Shown in pieces: positions 10,799-21,299 of a stretch of 64,000 bases of DNA (the first letter of the stretch is position 1; each line of letters starts with the position of its first letter). A model generated the notes under the pieces. The model did not search any database and was not told where the DNA came from. It saw only the letters and a list, made by a program, of their open reading frames with translations. The position numbers and the translations under genes are program-made. Source of the stretch: Bufo bufo (Eukaryota; Chordata; Amphibia; Anura; Bufonidae); the NCBI RefSeq assembly GCF_905171765.1, contig NC_053390.1, positions 328,822,294 through 328,886,293 on the forward strand. The letters are read 5' to 3'.

Positions 10799-11754
10799 CT
10801 TTTTTGCAGCCTAGGTGGGCAAAGGGGCCCACATTCCAAAGAGCACCTTTAGGATTTCACAGGTCATTTACCTACTTACCACACATTAGGGCCCCTGGAA
10901 AATGCCAGGGCAGTATAACTACCCCACAAGTGACCCCATATTGGAAAGAAGACACCCCAAGGTATTCCGTGAGGGGCATGGCGAGTTCCTAGAATTTTTT
11001 ATTTTTTGTCACAAGTTAGTGGAATATGAGACTTTGTAAGAAAAATAATATATAAAATCATCATTTTCCGCTAACTTGTGACAAAAAATAAAAAGTTCTA
11101 TGAACTCACTATGCCCATCAGCGAATACCTTAGGGTGTCTACTTTCCGAAATGGGGTCATTTGTGGGGTGTTTGTACTGTCTGGGCATTGTAGAAGATCA
11201 GGAAACATGACAGGTGCTCAGAAAGTCAGAGCTGCTTCAAAAAGCGGAAATTCACATTTTTGTACCATAGTTTGTAAACGCTATAACTTTTACCCAAACC
11301 ATTTTTTTTTTTACCCAAACATTTTTTTTTATCAAAGACATGTAGAACAATAAATTTATAGCAAAATTTATATATGGATCTGTTTTTTTTTGCAAAATTT
11401 TACAACTGAAAGTGAAAAATGACATTTTTTTGCAAAAAAATCGTTAAATTTCGATTAATAACAAAAAAAGTAAAAATGTCAGCAGCAATGAAATACCACC
11501 AAATGAAAGCTCTATTAGTGAGAAGAAAAGGAGGTAAAATTCATTTGGGTGGTAAGTTGCATGACCGAGCAATAAACAGTGAAAGTAGGGTAGGTCAGAA
11601 GTGTAAAAAGTGGCCTGGTCTTTCAGGGTGTTTAAGCTATGGGGGCTGAGGTGGTTAAGTTGTCTGGCCAGAAAAGAGCGTTTGGTTCGTTACCATACCA
11701 GTAGTAATTGAATTCCAACCATCAAAGAGCTAAGCTGACACTAACCAAGAGCAC

Positions 11755-13800
11755 CAGGCATACCTGGAGGATTCCTCCATCTATAAGGGAATAAGAATCT
11801 GGGTTGGGGAACTGGAAACAGCCTTATTTGCCGATGACATGCTGCCATTTATGAGTGAACCCCATGTTTATCTGACCAAGGTTCTCAAGACCATAGAACA
11901 ATTTGGAAACTTTTAAGGTTATCGAAGATAGGTTGTCCCAACCCATCCTCCTTCTGGAGGGGATTGGAGGATACGCTTTTTCCCATGCCGTCCCTGACCT
12001 ACTTTGGTATTAAAATTGGGAGGTCATCAGATAGCTTGTATACCTTTTGAACTATTCACCTATTTTTGCACAACTTCAGAGGGACTTGACCAGGTGGTGG
12101 CGTCTTCCCTTATCTTTTTCTTTTTTGGGCAGATGTCATTTGGTCAGACTGATTGCCTTCCCTAAGCTTTTATATCCTTTGCAGACCCTACCTTTATTAT
12201 TTAAGTATAAGGAAACAAAGAATGTGTAACAAAATTTATATGGGCAGGTGGAAAACCCAGAATAGCTTTGGAAAAACAAATGCTTTGCAGGCCAGAGGGA
12301 GGGATATATATGCCGAATATCCGAGGTTATAATATAATCTGCCTATTCTGCCATGCTATTGATTAACTGAATGCCTCCTCCTACTATTCAGCTCTTTCAA
12401 TAGAATAGGAGTTAGCTGACCTTCACAGCTTGTTACATGCTTGTTACTCCCAACTGTGAAATGCTTCACTGTGTTGAAGTGTACTATAGTCTCCTGGAAA
12501 GAGGTGCGAAAGTGTTTTAAACTCCCTTTCTGCTATCAAAACATTTGCCATTTTGGAGACATCCAGAGTTTCTGGTGGGAGGGTCTGACAAATTTGTAAG
12601 GGAGTGGGAGAAAAAGGGGATACATACCCCACTGCAGATGATATGTCCAGATTAGAGACGCTGGTGTCGTTTCCAGGAACTCTCCAAACGGTATGGAGTA
12701 TCTAGCAGACACTTTTTGCAATTTTACCAATTACAGTCTTTCTGTAAATCGTGCTTAGACAACCCGAACATGAAGCACATTGAAATACATTTGATGCAAT
12801 GGTGGCTCCAAGAACCCGTGGACACACCATTTCCTCCCTTATCAGAGTGAAACCACTTCTTGTCAATTTACCCCAAAAAGTTCTTAAAAAATGGGAACAA
12901 ATACTGCGAAGTCAGGACATTTATGAAAGGATATTAGAGGGCTAGGGAAGGGTGAAGAAAAGTGTGATTGGAGAGTGATAGAGGGAAACACGTTTTAAAT
13001 TGAATCATAGGGTGGTTTATTTTTTTAATTTCCCTCCATTGCCAGCCAACCCAGATAGACTCACTGCCTGTCCGAGATGTAACACCCCCTTTACAGATCT
13101 GTGTCATGGCATTTGACAATGCCCACAGATTGATATCTACTGGGACATGGTCATACAATATATATCTTCCCTCTGGAACGTTTCTCTACCTAAAGATCGA
13201 TTTATTTTGCTCTTTCACTCAATAAAGATAGAAAATTTACAAAACCCTGGAATTAGGGCTGTTCCCTTATTGCTTCATGCAATACTTTTGAGCGCCCTGC
13301 GGCTTCTGTTTATCCATTGGCTGGACCCTCTTCCCATCTGTTAAGGAACTGGTTGACCACTTATATAAGCTGATGAACTTGGGAAAAAAATTTGGTTGAG
13401 AGTCACAAAGATCCCCACTCTAAGAAATTCTTTGATCGGTGGAAGCCGTTTATACAGTAGTTCGACAGTTTTCAAGGGAAGAGATACGTGTGCGACAAAG
13501 AACTTGAAGGAAACTCTTGGATAGTTGGCGGTGGGGAGGTCAACAGGAAATATACCTGGGCCTCTCGGGTCTTATGTCTAAGTCTCAGTTTGCTTCTGAG
13601 AAGTTTGGGAGTGGTATATTGGTGTTACTTAAGGATATTGCTGCAAGGCACTTCAACAACTTCTCAGTTCTGTTTTTCTGACCTCTGGATGATGAATGAC
13701 ACATCATTTCATATAATGTTATATTTTATGATTGTTCCGCTCTCAAAACACTGACTATGTGTGGTTCTAAACTGACAGCTAAACACTTGTCAAGCCCACT
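11755..13800 (+). pseudogene. L1/Tx1-like LINE ORF2 relic
   Basis: About 11815-11910 reads (with one frame) LETALFADDMLPFMSEPHV, an L1-type RT FADD motif. About 12050-12215 reads LGRCHLVRLIAFPKLLYPLQ, the conserved L1/Tx1 thumb motif. Near 13430 FFDRWKPF resembles the C-terminal region of Tx1-type ORF2. Many frameshifts and stops. The apparently larger open frames in the region are fragments of it or shadows. Confidence 0.65.
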
Positions 13801-13849
13801 GCTTGTGTTGTCTACCAAAGGAATCAAACTTTATTCCTTTTTATTTTTT

Positions 13850-14400
13850 TGTGAAACTGAAATACAATACAATAACAACATATCAGTATACATAGAATAA
13901 ACTAGTATAGCATAACTAACAGAAAATGCACTTACAGGTGATGATGTCTCAAGCCCCTTGGGAGAGAAGCAGACAGGCTGCATCCATAGAGAATAGCAAT
14001 CTAAAATGGCTGAAGACACTTCCTAGACCAATGGTCACTTCCTGCCTAAGTGATTTTCATAAGCTGGTTAAAGCTGCCACTCACTTTTGCCACTAGATGG
14101 CAGTGATAAACTACATGGCCTATATAGATAACTATAACTTAATTAGCCTGTAAAGGCAGCTCACTCCCTGCCTGATAATACATGATATCACTACCTATAC
14201 ATATCTACTGTACAGGAAAAAGACACTAATAAGAAAATACATTCCCGACTAGAACTGTTAACATAAACTATAACATGAGTCCACAATATCAGTGTCTCTT
14301 GACTGTGGTACTTCAAGCTGGTAGCCCACATGAAGAAATAGCTTTGTCCATAAACCCATCTTCGGATTGGAGAAGTCGCACTAGGCCAAACTAACTCCAA
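13850..14400 (-). repeat. Probable 3' LTR region of the BEL/Pao element
   Basis: Lies directly downstream (minus strand) of the BEL/Pao coding end at about 14508. Non-coding, includes a CATCTAGTGGCAAAAG-type segment near 14085-14100. Exact LTR limits could not be set because the other LTR is not present in the window. Confidence 0.35.
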
Positions 14401-14507
14401 TGCCAATTGTAATCCACAGGATGGAATTTAACTCATGGCGAATATCACGTCTGAAAGCTATCAGTGACAAGCTCTATGTTATGTATTGTGCCAGAAACAT
14501 AATAGAA

Positions 14508-16340
14508 ATACCTATTCAATGGAGAACAATGACATCTGAAACTGGTCTGGCGTACGCTTTAGCAGTCCCTTGTTTCGTCACTTTGACTTTAACCTTTCTG
14601 ACATTACCATCTTTACTTGGCAATGTATTTGTGACAATTCCCTCAGGCTAGTTATTTCTGCTTTCTTGACTATCTTTCAACAACACAACCTCTCCAACTT
14701 TGACATTTGGACTGGTCTTAGTCCATTTCCTGCGACTTAGTTAGGTAAACAGGTATTCTCTCCTCCAGCTCTTCCAAAACGTAACAGCCAGGCACTGGAC
14801 TTGTTTCCATTGCTTTACATGAAGTTCTGTTGTACTAAAGTCCCCACAAGGGTCCGATAAAGAGTCTACCTTTTTGGTCAAGAGCATATCAGGAGTAAGA
14901 ACTGTTGGATTATCTGGATCTGTAGATAGTGGTACCAAAGGTCTCGCATTAATGATGGCCATAACTTCTGCCATGAAAGTACTTAAAGTCTCGAGTCAAA
15001 CAAGTAGGTTTAGCTTGGAGTAACATTGCATCTAAAATGCGCCTAGCTACACCTATTAATCTCTCCCAAGCACCTCCCATGTGAGATGAGTGTGGAGTGT
15101 TAAAGATCCATGTGCATCCTTTGTCTTGAAGATAGTCTTGAAGTTCTGCATCATTTGAGCACATATGCAGCTCCTTGCATGCTCCTACAAAGTTAGTACC
15201 TCTATCTGAGCGAATCAACTTAGCTGGACCACGAACAGAAAAGAATCTTCTTAAAGCATTGATGAAACTGGATGCTGACAGGGACTCAATCAATTCTACA
15301 TGCACTGCTCTTGTAGAAAGACATGTAAAAAGAACAGCCCAGCGTTTGCTGTCAGTGCTACCTCCTCTAGTGCGGCGTGTTACAACTGCCCAAGGACCAA
15401 ACACATCAAGACCCACACTAGTAAATGGAGGCTTTGGATTGACTCTATCTTTTGGTAACTCTGCCATCTTTTGGCTTTCCAATCTCCCTCTGAGCTTACG
15501 GCACATGACACATGACATGACATTTGTGAATGATTGTAGACACTAGGCGTTCTCCACCAAGAATCCATAATCTGCAGCTCTGATTGCACCTTCGGTTATG
15601 TGGCGCCCTTGGTGAACTATTTGATTGTGATAATATCTTACAATCAATCATTTAGGCAATATGGTGATCATGAGGAATGATGACAGGCTGCATCTCCTCA
15701 TCTGATAGTGTGGCAAAGGATAAGCGGCCACCTACTCTCAATAGTCCATCTTGATCTATAAAGGGACTGCGTTTTGTAAGACGGCTCTGTTTTGGAAGTG
15801 TCTTCAGTTGTTCAATACAGTCATATTCTTGCCTGAAATATGTTTGTTGTACAGAAGAAATTATAACTGTCTCGACTTGTGAAAGTTCTTCTAAACTGAC
15901 CCTTTCATCGAAAACTCCCCAGCTTCCAGGTTGATCATCATTGGTTTTCTTCTGGAAGCTTTTGGCAACATGGATTAGTCTTGCTATAACCCTGCTTACT
16001 CTCTTCCAGTTAGAAAATCTTTCGAAACAACGTGGCCGCAGTCTAGTGTCAAGGGCTTTATTACTGAAGCTTACTACTTCTGACCTAATTTCAGGATCAG
16101 CTTCAGGTTCCACTAAAGGGTAAACATTGGTGTCATCAGGATTATCTACAGCTGTCTGATACAGAAAAGGTGGGCCTGAGAACCATATAGAGTTCTGGAG
16201 GCAAGCTATATGTGTAGGCCTGGTAGCATAATCTGCAGGATTTTGTTCTGAGGGCACATAGAACCATTGCTCTGGACAAGTTGTTTGGTTAGGTCTATCT
16301 CGTCTCTCACTAGCTCATACAGTTCAACCGCTAGTACAGC
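14508..16340 (-). pseudogene. BEL/Pao retrotransposon: RNase H end, linker, integrase
   Basis: Minus strand, downstream half of a BEL/Pao pol. From 16340 it reads AVLAVELYELVRDEIDL (RNase H end), then PSEQNPADYATRPTH (16255) and the linker, then from 15518 CVMCRKLRGRL (zinc-binding region), GLDVFGPW, TCLSTRAVHVEL, IRSDRGTNFVGA and HSSHMGGAWERLIG (integrase core). The C-terminus is AEVMAIINARPLVPLSTD and LPSKDGNVRKVKV, ending near 14508. Several frameshifts and stops between blocks. Interrupted at 16345 by a Gypsy element. Confidence 0.85.
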
Positions 16341-16345
16341 CGCAC

Positions 16346-17056
16346 TGTCACGACTGCAGTTTTTACAATAGTGGATCGCAACTGCGGAGTAATATGATCA
16401 ATCAGATATGAATCTCAGGCGTCACTCACAATCTCAACGGTGAGTTAGAGATTCTACCATCACGTGATCAAGCAACACAACCACAATTCAACACAGTTCT
16501 ATTGCTTCATAGACGGTGGTTAGTAGATGAAACACTATTTATGCAGTGGCTGCGGCAAGGACAATGTTAGGGTACGCCACAGTACTATTGCTTCATAGAC
16601 GGTGGGTTAGTATATGGAACACTATTATGCAGTGGATTTAGCCTGCAAGCAGGCAGAGGAGAGGTGCTCTCTCTCCTAAAGGGTACTTGCGATTGGCAGT
16701 AGCTGTGTGATGGGTGAGACTCCCGGATGACTGTAGTCTGAGGACTGCGCGGGTCCGATTTCCAGATGGTAGCTGTGGAAAGAGCAGGGTCCGGTTTGGT
16801 GGATAGTCCAACACAGGTTCGTGAGGCAGCAGGCGTTCTGACAATAATCACAGCACGCCATGCCGCCTCACGAGTGCCCTTAAGTAAGACCAGGAAGTGC
16901 GAAGGGATCGCAGACTGGTCGGGATGACTTCCGCGTTCCACCCTGGAACGCATCCGCCACGCCACTCCCCGGAGTTCGCGCGACTTCCGCGTTCCACAGT
17001 GAATCGCAGAAGATCGCGGCAGACGAACAAGAGGCCGCCCCGTCGGTGGTATTACA
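16346..17056 (-). repeat. 3' LTR of the Gypsy element
   Basis: 711 bases, starts tgtcacgactgcag and ends ggtggtattaca on the + strand. Identical by eye to the LTR at 21300-22010 except at 17002 and 17004 (gaatcg here, ggaacg at 21955). Has an internal duplication: ctattgcttcatagacggtg at 16500 and 16585. The gag-pol frame runs 177 bases into this LTR. Confidence 0.95.
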
Positions 17057-20000
17057 GTATCCCCCCCTCAAAGGAACACCTCCGGAGTTCCCCGTGGGAG
17101 TAGGCCGATCCGGATACCTACGATGGAACAAACGGGTCAACCTAGGAGCATGTACATCCCGTGAGTCTTCCCAAGAGTCATCTGCAGGAGCATAACCCTT
17201 CCATCGAATGAGATACTGTATAGATGATCCCCTTTTTCGGGAGTCGAGTATTTTGTCGACTTCGTACTCAACCTCACCCTGGACCTCAATTGGAGGGGCA
17301 GGAGGAGAGGCCCTAAGAGGGAGCCGGTTAGGTTTGTATGGTTTGAGTAAGGACACATGGAATGAGGGATGGATTCTCCAGTTGGGAGGAAGAGTTAGGC
17401 GTACCGCATTTTGATTCAGGATTTTCTCGATGGGGAATGGGCCTATGTACTGGCGACTGAGTTTTTTTGTGGGCACGTTAAGGCGGAGATTTCTCGTGGA
17501 CAACCACACCTTGTCTCCCACACAGTATGTGGGGGGACTAGAGTGTCGAGTGTCATAATGTCTTTTTTGACGTTCTTTCGCGGTCTTTAGGTTGTCTTGT
17601 ATTACGAGGGAAGTTTCTTTTAGACATTCGAGGTAGTCCTGAACTGCAGGAACATTACCAGGTAAGTAATCAGGTGGTAGGTTGGTCGGGTGGAACCCGT
17701 AGTTGGCATAGAAAGGAGAATATTGAGTGGAGGAATTCATTGAATTGTTGTATGCAAACTCGGCTAGAGGCAGTAGATCAAACCAGTCATCTTGGAGATG
17801 GCTGCAATAGCATCGAATGTACTGTTCTAAACACTGATTTACTCGCTCTGTCTGACCGTTAGTTTGTGGGTGATATGCGGTCGACATCCTGTGGTCAATT
17901 TGGAGGGCTGTGCATAGTGTCTTCCAAAATCTTGATATAAATTGACTGCCCCTGTCGGAGATAATCCCGGCGGGTAACCCGTGTAAGCGGAGGACTTGGC
18001 TGAGGAAGGTCTGGACGGTTTCTTTTGATGATGGTAATTTTTTAAGTGGGGAGAAGTGGGCCATCTTGGTTAGTAGGTCGACAGTAACCATGATGGTGTT
18101 GCAACCCTCTGAGCGAGGGAGGTCGACTATAAAATCGACAGAGACAATCTCCCAAGGTCTGGTGGGTGTGTCTAATGACATCAGTAACCCATAGGGAGGC
18201 TTTCTATCGGTTTTGGTGGAGGCACAGATATCACAGGTGGAGACATATTCGTGGATTGATTTGGACATGTTTGGCCACCAGAATTTTCTACGTACAAGCT
18301 CCAGCGTTTTGGTGATGCCCGGGTGGCCCGCTAGGGGTGTGTCATGCATGAGTCGAATGGCAGAAGGTTGCATTCTAGGAGGGATGTAAAGTTTGTCGTC
18401 TTTGAAAAAGAACCCATCGGTTGATGTCAATTTAGGAGGAATAGGAGGATCCCCTTGAGAGGGAGCGTGTTTTAAGAGCTCCTTAAAACCCGTGGCGAGT
18501 CCGACGAACCGGTTTGCCGGGAGCAATAAGGCAGGAGGCTCTGCGACAGCGCTCTCTTCGTATAACCGGGAGAGGGAGTCAGCTTTTGTGTTTTTGGAAC
18601 CTGGTCTGTAGGATATGTGAAAGTCAAAACGATCAAAGAAAAGACTCCACCGTACTTGTCTTGCCGACATGGTTTTGCAAGTCCTGAGGAACTGTAAATT
18701 ACGATGGTCAGTGAAAATCATAATGGGATGTTTGGCACCTTCCAGGAGATGTCTCCAGTTGCCCAGAGCATCCCTAATAGCCAACAGCTCTTTTTCCCCA
18801 ATGGGGTAGTTCTTTTCAGCAGTATTAAGAGTTCGGGAGTAGTATGCAACTGGGTGCAGAGGTTCAGAAGAGGATGGTTGTTGAGATAAAACTGCCCCTA
18901 TGGCGAGGTGGGAAGCATCAACCTCTAGAACAAAATGGAATTCGGGGTTGGGCAATTGGAGTATGGGAGCTGAGGTATATTTTTGTTTGAGTATTTCGAA
19001 AGCCTCTTGGGCCTCGGAGGACCATGTAAATGGTATTTTGGTACTGGTTAGTCTTGTCAAGGGTTTTACTATTGCCGAGAAATTTTTTATGAATTTCCGG
19101 TAATAGTTGGAAAAGCCCAAAAATCGTTGGAGTGCTTTGCGTGTGTGAGGCACAGGCCAAAGCTGGATGCATTCCACTTTGGAGTGATCCATCTGAATCC
19201 CTTGGGGGGAGATGTTATATCCCAGGAAGGAAATGGAAGGCTGTTCGAAAATGCATTTCTCTAATTTTGCATAAAGGGAGTGAACCCGAAGACGGGACAA
19301 CACCCATCTCAGGTGCCTCCGGTGGTCGGTAGGACTGTCCGAGTACAGCAGAATGTCGTCCAGATAGATCACGACACAGACGTCCAGCAGATCACGAAAA
19401 ATATCGTTAACGAAATGCTGGAACGTCGCGGGGGCATTGCACAACCCGAAAGGCATTACCATGTACTCGAACAGTCCGTACCTGGTTCTAAAAGCAGTCT
19501 TCCACTCATCCCCCTCTCGGATCCTGATCAAGTTATATGCGCTTCTGAGATCAAGTTTGGTGAAAATACGGGATGTTTGTAACCTCTCGATCAGTTCGGG
19601 GATAAGTGGAAGTGGATAGCGGTTTTTTACAGTAATTTTGTTGAGTCCCCTATAGTCAATTATTGGTCTTAATCCTCCATCTTTGTTTTTTACAAAGAAC
19701 ATCCCTGCGCTAGCAGGCGAGGTTGACGGCCTTATAAACCCCTTTTTTAAGTTCTCGTCTAAGTAAGCCTTCAAGTGGGCTAATTCAGGTTGGGAGAGCG
19801 GATAGATACGCCCCGTAGGAACAGGACTGCCCGGAATGAGATCAATAGGGCAGTCATAGGGTCTATGTGGGGGGAGTGTGGCAGCTCCACATTGGCTAAA
19901 AACGTCTTCAAATTCAACCAGATGGGGAGGTAGCCCCGTGGGTGCAATCTGCACGATTGCAGTGTTTGGATAACAAGTGGTGGTACAGTAGTGGGAATCC

Positions 20001-21268
20001 AATTGCACCTCCCCTTTAGGCCAGAGAAGAGAAGGTTGGTGAAGTCTGATCCATGGAAGCCCGAGCACTACTGGGAACATGGGGGAGGAGATGACATCAA
20101 ACATAAGGTGTTCGATGTGACCCTCTCCACAGGCCACCAGCAGCGGTTGGGTGTGGTGAGAGATTGGGCCTGAAGGGGATGTGGACCCATCTAAAAAAGT
20201 AATTGTGACCGGTTTTTGCTTCAATGTGTGGGGTATTTTATTGGACTTAACCAGTTGTGAATCTATAAAGTTGCCACAGGCTCCGGTGTCTATCATGGCC
20301 TTAGTGATGATCCTCTCGGTATCCCACTGTAGATTGAGAGAAATATATATGTAAGAATTGCGGTGGCAAGGACTACGTGTCAATTTGCAGATATGCATTT
20401 TCCTACCTCCTGTCTTCTTTTTAACCGCCGGGCATTCGTCCACTACGTGGTCAGGGGAGGCACAGTAGAGACATAGGTTCAATGTGCGTCTCCTGGCTTT
20501 TTCAGTCGGCGTGAGAGGTCCCCGCATGGTTCCTAGCTCCATTGGCTCCTCCTTAGGGGGGGGTCTGGCTCCTCTTGGGGCTGGTGTGGGGGTGAATACC
20601 CTTTCCGCTCTCCGTTCACGGAGGCGGCGGTCAATCGTGATAGAGCGTTGGATTAGCTTATCTAAGGTAGAAGGTAAATCGTCACGGGCAATCTCATCTT
20701 TTAAGGGCTCTGAAAGGCCGAGGCGGAACTGGTTACGAAGACTGAGATCATTCCACTCCGTCTCCCTAGCCCAGCGTTTAAATTCAGCAATATAATCTTC
20801 AACTGGTCGTCGGCCTTGTTTGAGTCCTCTGATGGCCGTCTCTGCGGTCAATTGTTTACTAGAGTCATCATAGAGGAGTGCCATGGCCTCCATGAATCTG
20901 GGAAAAGAATCTAGGACCTCATCCTCTTCATCAAAGTAGGTCTCGGCCCAGGCTCGGGGTTCCCCTTTAAGGTAGGAGATGAGTGTGAGTACCTTTATAC
21001 GGTCATTGTAATAAGTGCGAGGGCGTAGGTCAAACATGAGTCTACACGAACTTATAAATTGACGAAAAATCTTCCTATCCCCTGAAAAAGGTTCGGGGGC
21101 GCAGACCTTGGGTTCAGGGGCCTCTCTGGGAGTTGCAGCTCCTATGTTCTGATTAACCAAAGTACGCAGTCTTTGATTCTCTACCTGCAGGTCCTGCATA
21201 GAGGTGGATAGGGTCTCGACTCTCTGAGATAAAGTAACCATATGTCTAGTGAGTTCCGCTGGATCCAT
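16880..21268 (-). CDS. Gag-Pol polyprotein with C-terminal chromodomain, intact
   Basis: 1462 codons, single frame, start MDPAELTR 32 bases inside the 5' LTR border. Domains: gag about 1-260 with an N-terminal coiled coil (about 8-40); zinc knuckle CLYCASPDHVVDEC at 266-279 (CX2CX4HX4C); protease DTGA 327-330; reverse transcriptase about 500-680 with YLDD 635-638; RNase H about 780-900; integrase with HHCC (H975, H982, C1012, C1015) and D1045, D1105, E1141 (DD35E); GPF module about 1250-1290; chromodomain about 1334-1385 (KGYAPADDSWED). The last 58 residues are read from the 3' LTR. No stop or frameshift, all catalytic residues present. Gag and Pol are fused without a shift, as in Tf1-type elements. 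Expected to be made as a cytoplasmic particle polyprotein, with the chromodomain steering integration (family inference). Confidence 0.95.
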   Translation of the reverse strand: MDPAELTRHMVTLSQRVETLSTSMQDLQVENQRLRTLVNQNIGAATPREAPEPKVCAPEPFSGDRKIFRQFISSCRLMFDLRPRTYYNDRIKVLTLISYLKGEPRAWAETYFDEEDEVLDSFPRFMEAMALLYDDSSKQLTAETAIRGLKQGRRPVEDYIAEFKRWARETEWNDLSLRNQFRLGLSEPLKDEIARDDLPSTLDKLIQRSITIDRRLRERRAERVFTPTPAPRGARPPPKEEPMELGTMRGPLTPTEKARRRTLNLCLYCASPDHVVDECPAVKKKTGGRKMHICKLTRSPCHRNSYIYISLNLQWDTERIITKAMIDTGACGNFIDSQLVKSNKIPHTLKQKPVTITFLDGSTSPSGPISHHTQPLLVACGEGHIEHLMFDVISSPMFPVVLGLPWIRLHQPSLLWPKGEVQLDSHYCTTTCYPNTAIVQIAPTGLPPHLVEFEDVFSQCGAATLPPHRPYDCPIDLIPGSPVPTGRIYPLSQPELAHLKAYLDENLKKGFIRPSTSPASAGMFFVKNKDGGLRPIIDYRGLNKITVKNRYPLPLIPELIERLQTSRIFTKLDLRSAYNLIRIREGDEWKTAFRTRYGLFEYMVMPFGLCNAPATFQHFVNDIFRDLLDVCVVIYLDDILLYSDSPTDHRRHLRWVLSRLRVHSLYAKLEKCIFEQPSISFLGYNISPQGIQMDHSKVECIQLWPVPHTRKALQRFLGFSNYYRKFIKNFSAIVKPLTRLTSTKIPFTWSSEAQEAFEILKQKYTSAPILQLPNPEFHFVLEVDASHLAIGAVLSQQPSSSEPLHPVAYYSRTLNTAEKNYPIGEKELLAIRDALGNWRHLLEGAKHPIMIFTDHRNLQFLRTCKTMSARQVRWSLFFDRFDFHISYRPGSKNTKADSLSRLYEESAVAEPPALLLPANRFVGLATGFKELLKHAPSQGDPPIPPKLTSTDGFFFKDDKLYIPPRMQPSAIRLMHDTPLAGHPGITKTLELVRRKFWWPNMSKSIHEYVSTCDICASTKTDRKPPYGLLMSLDTPTRPWEIVSVDFIVDLPRSEGCNTIMVTVDLLTKMAHFSPLKKLPSSKETVQTFLSQVLRLHGLPAGIISDRGSQFISRFWKTLCTALQIDHRMSTAYHPQTNGQTERVNQCLEQYIRCYCSHLQDDWFDLLPLAEFAYNNSMNSSTQYSPFYANYGFHPTNLPPDYLPGNVPAVQDYLECLKETSLVIQDNLKTAKERQKRHYDTRHSSPPTYCVGDKVWLSTRNLRLNVPTKKLSRQYIGPFPIEKILNQNAVRLTLPPNWRIHPSFHVSLLKPYKPNRLPLRASPPAPPIEVQGEVEYEVDKILDSRKRGSSIQYLIRWKGYAPADDSWEDSRDVHAPRLTRLFHRRYPDRPTPTGNSGGVPLRGGYCNTTDGAASCSSAAIFCDSLWNAEVARTPGSGVADAFQGGTRKSSRPVCDPFALPGLT
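17057..17072 (-). promoter_or_regulatory. Polypurine tract next to the 3' LTR
   Basis: In the element sense TTGAGGGGGGGATAC abuts the 3' LTR (+ strand gtatccccccctcaa). This is the usual position of the plus-strand primer; it also encodes part of the polyprotein (LRGGY). Confidence 0.8.
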
Positions 21269-21287
21269 CTTTTTTATTTTTTATTTG

Positions 21288-21297
21288 GTGCTGTGAT
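21288..21297 (-). promoter_or_regulatory. Probable self-priming primer-binding site
   Basis: The element sense here reads ATCACAGCAC, two bases inside the 5' LTR border. It is exactly complementary to GTGCTGTGAT within the LTR (+ strand positions 21801-21810 and 16847-16856 read atcacagcac). There is no TGG tRNA-complement at this position. Tf1/sushi-type elements prime from their own RNA 5' end; this arrangement fits that, provided transcription starts at the LTR complement. Confidence 0.6.
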
Positions 21298-21299
21298 AC

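Larger units (their letters stand above)
9124..11658. mobile_element. 2.5-kb non-coding composite element, TTAACCACCTC / GAGGTGGTTAA ends
   Basis: Perfect 11-base inverted ends including TTAA. The interior has a GATCACCCCC minisatellite, several direct and inverted copies of a block with ccgctaacttgtgacaaaa and gacaccccaaggtattcc, and a long hairpin at 10553. Open frames inside are by-products of the repeats (different frames mirror each other across the palindromes). No transposase motif seen, so it is probably a non-autonomous TTAA-type element. Confidence 0.65.

Noticed and set aside
10554..10832. Opposite-strand frames sharing SHMWYRRIQEKLGNV-like peptide
   Set aside because: Both arms of one DNA hairpin translated; not a gene.
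20484..20795. 103-codon + strand frame inside the Gypsy element
   Set aside because: Shadow of the gag-pol frame on the other strand.
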